A DNA stretch of 64,000 nt, taken from Pelagibius sp050330205 (GTDB lineage Bacteria > Pseudomonadota > Alphaproteobacteria > Kiloniellales > Kiloniellaceae). How positions within the stretch are numbered: position 1 is the first letter of the stretch; the number at the start of each line of letters is the position of its first letter. Where the stretch lies: assembly GCA_050330205.1 (NCBI GenBank), contig JBHJOA010000024.1:49853-113852 (forward strand), in the 5' to 3' direction. The notes beneath the pieces are model-generated. The model made no database searches, was not told where the DNA came from, and saw nothing but the letters and a program-made list of their open reading frames with translations. Shown here one piece after another: positions 61,097-64,000 of the stretch. The position numbers and the translations under genes are program-made.

Positions 61097-63796
61097 ATGC
61101 AGGCTTCGGCCTGGGATCGTCCGTTCTTGCCAGAAAATTCCGCCTTCGATGAGCCTTCCGCCGGTCCGGTCGCGGCCCGGATCGGCCGCTGGATCGGCGC
61201 CTGGGTCGGCGCGGTCTGCCGCCGGCCCCTGGGCGCCGTCGCCGGCTGCCTGGCCGCGGCGGCGGGGCTGCTGTGGCTGGCGGTGGCGACCCTCACCATC
61301 AATACCTCGACCAACGACATGCTGTCGGAGGACCTGGCCTTCCGGCAGAACGAGACGGCGGTGGAGCAGGCCTTCCCGCAACTGGTCGACAGCCTGACCG
61401 TCGTCGTCGAGGCGCCGGATTCCCTGGCCGCCGAGGCGGCGGCGGAGAATCTGGCGGCGGCGCTCCGCGACAGGCCGGAGATCGTGCGCGAGGTCTACCT
61501 GCCGCAGGGCGGCGCCTTCTTCCGGCGCAGCGGCCTGCTCTATCTCTCCACCGCCGAGCTGCAGGCGCTCGCCGACCGCCTCGCCGGCGCCCAGCCGCTG
61601 CTCGCGGCGCTGCAGGCCGATCCCAGCCTGCGCGGCCTCGCCGACCTGCTGGCCGAAGCGATGACCGCCGAACAGGCGGCGGCCCGGCGCGGCGAACTGG
61701 CGCCGGTGCTGTCGCGCCTGGCGGCGACGACCCGTGCCCTGGCGCAGGATCCCAACGCCCGGCTGTCCTGGCCGGCCCTTTTCGCCGACGCCGAGGAGAC
61801 TGCCGAGGACCGCCGGCGCTTCCTGGTCGTCAAGCCGCTGGTCGACTTCGCCTCCCTGGCGCCGATGGCGCCGGCGGTGGCCGCCGTCGAGGCCGCGGCG
61901 GTGGAGCTCGGCCTGACGGAGGCACGCGGCTACCGCCTGCACTTCACCGGCGAGGCCCTGATGCTGCAGGACGAGTTGGCGTCGGTGGAATCGGGCATCG
62001 GGCTGGTCGGACTGCTTTCCGGCCTGCTGGTGGCCGGCGTGCTCTTCGCGGGCCTGCGCTCCTGGCGCCTGGTGGTGCCGATTCTGGCGACCCTGGTTGC
62101 CGGCCTCTGCTGGACTGCCGGCTTCGCCGCCCTCGCCGTCGGCCAGCTCAACCTCATCTCCGTCGCCTTCGCGGTGCTGTTCATCGGCCTTAGCGTCGAC
62201 TTCGGCATCCACTTCACCCTGCGCGCGCAGGAGCGCCGCGCCGCCGGCAGCGGCCCCGAAACGGCTCTCGTCGACGCGGCGCGCCTGGTCGGCCGGCCGC
62301 TGCTGCTCTGCGCGCTGTCGACGGCCCTCGCGTTTTTCGCTTTCCTGCCGACGGCCTACCGCGGTCTCTCGGAACTCGGCACCATCGCCGGCGGCGGCAT
62401 GTTCATCGCGCTGTTCCTGAACCTCACTTTGCTGCCGGCGCTGATGCGCCTGATGCCGGCGCCGCCCTGCGCCCTGCGCCTCGGCCCGGTGGCGGCGGCG
62501 GGGGCGGCCCTGCAGCGCGGCGCCGCGCGCGGTGCCCGTGGCCTCGCCGGCATTGGCCTGGTGCTGGCCGTCGTCGCGGCCTTCGCCCTGCCGCAGGCGC
62601 GCTTCGACGACGACCCGCTGAACCTGCGCGATCCGGACTCGCCGTCGGTGGCGGTGCTGCTCGATCTCCTCGACGATCCGCGGGTCTCGCCCTACAGCGC
62701 CCAGGTGCTGGCCGCCGACCTGGCGGCGGCGCGCGACCTCGCCCCGCGGCTGGCCGCGTTGCCGGAGGTCGAGGCCGCCGTCACCCTCACCGACTTCCTG
62801 CCGCAAGCGCAGGCGGCCAAGCTCGCCCTCATCGACCAGGCGGCGCTGTTCCTGGCGCCGCTGTTCACCGCGCCGCCGCCGGCCCCGGCCCCCGACGCCG
62901 CTGCGCGGGCGGCGGCGCTGGAGCGTCTGCGGCAGGCGCTGGCCGCGGCGCCGGAGGACATGCAGCCGGCCGCCGGGGCGCTGCTGGCGGCGCTGCGCGA
63001 GCACAGAGGGGTTTCGCCGGAGGCTCTGGAGACCGCCTGGCTCGGCGGCTTCGAGCCGGCGCTGGAGCGTCTGCTCGACGGCCTCGAGGCCGAATCCGAG
63101 GTCACGCTCGACGACCTGCCCGACGACCTGCTGGCCCGCTACCGGGCGGCGGGCGGGGCCGGGGAGAGCCGCGTGCTGATCGAGGCGATCCCGGTGGAGG
63201 ACCTGCGCGACCCGGCGGCGCGCGAGCGCTTCGTCGACGCCCTGCAGGCGCTGGTGCCCGACGTCTCCGGCGCGCCGGTCACCATCGTCGCGGCCGGGCG
63301 CGCGGTGGTGACCGCCTTCGCCGAGGCGACGGTGCTGGCGCTGGCCGCCATCGCCCTGCTGCTGCTGCTGGTGCTGCGCTCGCCGCTCGACACCCTGCTG
63401 GTGCTGGTGCCGCTGCTGCTGGCGGCGCTGCTGACCGTGGCGGCCGGCGTGGTGCTCGGCCTGCCGTTCAACTTCGCCAACGTCATCGTGCTGCCGCTGC
63501 TGCTCGGCCTCGGCGTCGACAGCGGCATCCACTACGTGATGCGCGCGCGCGAGGCGGCGGCCGGTGCAGCTTCAGGGGCGGCGCCCTCCGCTGGCGCCGT
63601 CAACTCGACGCCGCGGGCGATCCTGCTGTCGGCGCTGACCACGCTCGCCTCTTTCGGGGCGCTGTCGATCTCCGGGCATCCGGGCACCGCCTCCATGGGA
63701 CAGCTGCTGACCATCGCCATCGTCATGACGCTGCTCTGCGTGCTGGCCTTCCTGCCGGCGTTGCTGGCCCTGGCCGGCCGCCTGCCGCGGGACTGA
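61097..63796 (+). CDS. hpnN: MMPL/RND family transporter, HpnN-like
   Basis: This encodes 899 residues from ATG 61097 (an upstream TTG at 61022 is possible). Two RND halves each have a periplasmic domain and about six helices: half 1 starts CRRPLGAVAGCLAAAAGLLWLAVATLTINTSTNDMLSEDLAFRQNE, contains the sterol-sensing-like LISVAFAVLFIGLSVDFGIHFTLRAQERR; half 2 mirrors it with NFANVIVLPLLLGLGVDSGIHYVMRARE. The pattern fits HpnN, which moves hopanoids to the outer membrane. No other hpn gene is in the window, so the name is a family-level assignment. The gene stands alone before the tRNA. Confidence 0.78.
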   Translation: MQASAWDRPFLPENSAFDEPSAGPVAARIGRWIGAWVGAVCRRPLGAVAGCLAAAAGLLWLAVATLTINTSTNDMLSEDLAFRQNETAVEQAFPQLVDSLTVVVEAPDSLAAEAAAENLAAALRDRPEIVREVYLPQGGAFFRRSGLLYLSTAELQALADRLAGAQPLLAALQADPSLRGLADLLAEAMTAEQAAARRGELAPVLSRLAATTRALAQDPNARLSWPALFADAEETAEDRRRFLVVKPLVDFASLAPMAPAVAAVEAAAVELGLTEARGYRLHFTGEALMLQDELASVESGIGLVGLLSGLLVAGVLFAGLRSWRLVVPILATLVAGLCWTAGFAALAVGQLNLISVAFAVLFIGLSVDFGIHFTLRAQERRAAGSGPETALVDAARLVGRPLLLCALSTALAFFAFLPTAYRGLSELGTIAGGGMFIALFLNLTLLPALMRLMPAPPCALRLGPVAAAGAALQRGAARGARGLAGIGLVLAVVAAFALPQARFDDDPLNLRDPDSPSVAVLLDLLDDPRVSPYSAQVLAADLAAARDLAPRLAALPEVEAAVTLTDFLPQAQAAKLALIDQAALFLAPLFTAPPPAPAPDAAARAAALERLRQALAAAPEDMQPAAGALLAALREHRGVSPEALETAWLGGFEPALERLLDGLEAESEVTLDDLPDDLLARYRAAGGAGESRVLIEAIPVEDLRDPAARERFVDALQALVPDVSGAPVTIVAAGRAVVTAFAEATVLALAAIALLLLLVLRSPLDTLLVLVPLLLAALLTVAAGVVLGLPFNFANVIVLPLLLGLGVDSGIHYVMRAREAAAGAASGAAPSAGAVNSTPRAILLSALTTLASFGALSISGHPGTASMGQLLTIAIVMTLLCVLAFLPALLALAGRLPRD

Positions 63797-63863
63797 ACGG
63801 GCACAGGCAGGCGGGCGGGAGAGGCGGGAAAGGCCGTTGCAGGCGGGGGGCCCCGGCGCTAAG

Positions 63864-63893
63864 TTGCGGCCCGCCCGGCCCCGGCCCTATGAT
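63864..63893 (+). promoter_or_regulatory. Promoter of tRNA-Gln
   Basis: TTGCGG (63864-63869) and TATGAT (63888-63893, five of six matches to TATAAT) lie 18 bases apart, predicting a start near 63900, about 26 bases before the tRNA. Confidence 0.5.
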
Positions 63894-63925
63894 GGCCGCT
63901 CGCTGCTTCGGCCGCCGGGCCCTGC

Positions 63926-64000
63926 TGGGGCGTAGCCAAGTGGTAAGGCACCGGTTTTTGGTACCGGCATTCGCAGGTTCGAATCCTGCCGCCCCAGCCA
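63926..64000 (+). tRNA. tRNA-Gln (anticodon UUG)
   Basis: The acceptor stem is TGGGGCG (63926-63932) pairing with CGCCCCA (63990-63996), then the discriminator G63997 and an encoded CCA at 63998-64000. The D-loop contains TAGCCAAGTGGTAAGGCA. The anticodon stem CCGGT/ACCGG (63951-63955, 63963-63967) holds the loop TTTTGGT with anticodon TTG at 63958-63960. The T-loop is GGTTCGAATC. The gene is complete and ends at the window edge. Confidence 0.97.

Noticed and set aside
61073..63532. 819-residue minus-strand Arg/Gln/His-rich ORF
   Set aside because: It is antisense to the HpnN-like gene, which has clear transmembrane halves; it contains no domain.
63926..64000. tRNA-Gln as an integration site for a mobile island
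   Set aside because: The window ends at the tRNA, and no integrase or direct repeat of its 3' end is seen upstream, so nothing supports it from this side.

Overview
The window is about 64 kb of very GC-rich chromosome from an alphaproteobacterium, most likely of Rhodospirillales type. The evidence is a CcrM-type GANTC adenine methyltransferase, the coxB-ctaD-ctaB-coxF-ctaG-ctaE-DUF983-surf1 cytochrome oxidase cluster, a separate F0 ATP synthase operon with two b-type subunits (b and b'), an ETF-ubiquinone oxidoreductase, the MEP isoprenoid pathway genes ispH and ispE, and an HpnN-like transporter. I see no phage, transposase, plasmid functions or CRISPR. Nearly all of the window is conserved housekeeping DNA with a few accessory pockets.

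Layout. 1-6 kb: the 3' end of gshA, a PAS protein, two related secreted proteins flanking a small membrane protein, tldD and a DUF3422 gene. 6.2-12.8 kb: the aa3 cytochrome oxidase structural and assembly operon. 12.8-16.9 kb: an apparent insert holding an M32 carboxypeptidase and two secreted proteins of unknown function. 17-20.3 kb: thrC, an M16 peptidase and a GNAT acetyltransferase. 20.3-28 kb: yqgE, a DsbD-type reductase, a peroxiredoxin, the ispH-thrB-rnhA operon, a double-CDGSH protein, a lipoprotein and a GFA-family protein. 28-34.4 kb: a tandem glycine riboswitch, gcvT-gcvH-gcvP and an SHMT-like PLP enzyme bracketed by REP-like palindromes. 34.7-37.3 kb: atpI-atpB-atpE-b'-b. 37.5-44.6 kb: smc, a DsbA-like protein and dciA on the minus strand, then mutY and a DMT exporter on the plus strand. 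44.6-54.8 kb: mostly minus-strand genes (D-threonine-aldolase-like enzyme, CARDB protein, ccrM, rnhB, radical SAM, nitroreductase, moaB, lytic transglycosylase, family 4 UDG, membrane protein). 55-64 kb: ETF-QO, a TPR protein, ispE, a peptidoglycan-binding-domain protein, an HpnN-like transporter and tRNA-Gln at the right edge.

How the genes fit together. Respiration is covered by the oxidase with its assembly factors (haem O synthesis, Cu delivery, Surf1), the F0 sector and ETF-QO. One-carbon and glycine metabolism is covered by the riboswitch, the glycine cleavage system and the SHMT-like enzyme. Threonine synthesis has thrC and thrB in separate operons. Chromosome biology is represented by Smc, DciA, CcrM, RnhA, RnhB, MutY and UDG.

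The more unusual observations are: five GANTC sites within 63 bp in front of ccrM; two adjacent secreted proteins built from cysteine-bracketed beta-type modules; two secreted paralogues with a shared C-terminal signature; many 13-18 nt tandem micro-duplications, several of which copy a stop codon; a 22-bp perfect inverted repeat just downstream of smc; and the REP-flanked SHMT-like gene. I found no convincing new multi-gene defence or biosynthetic system.
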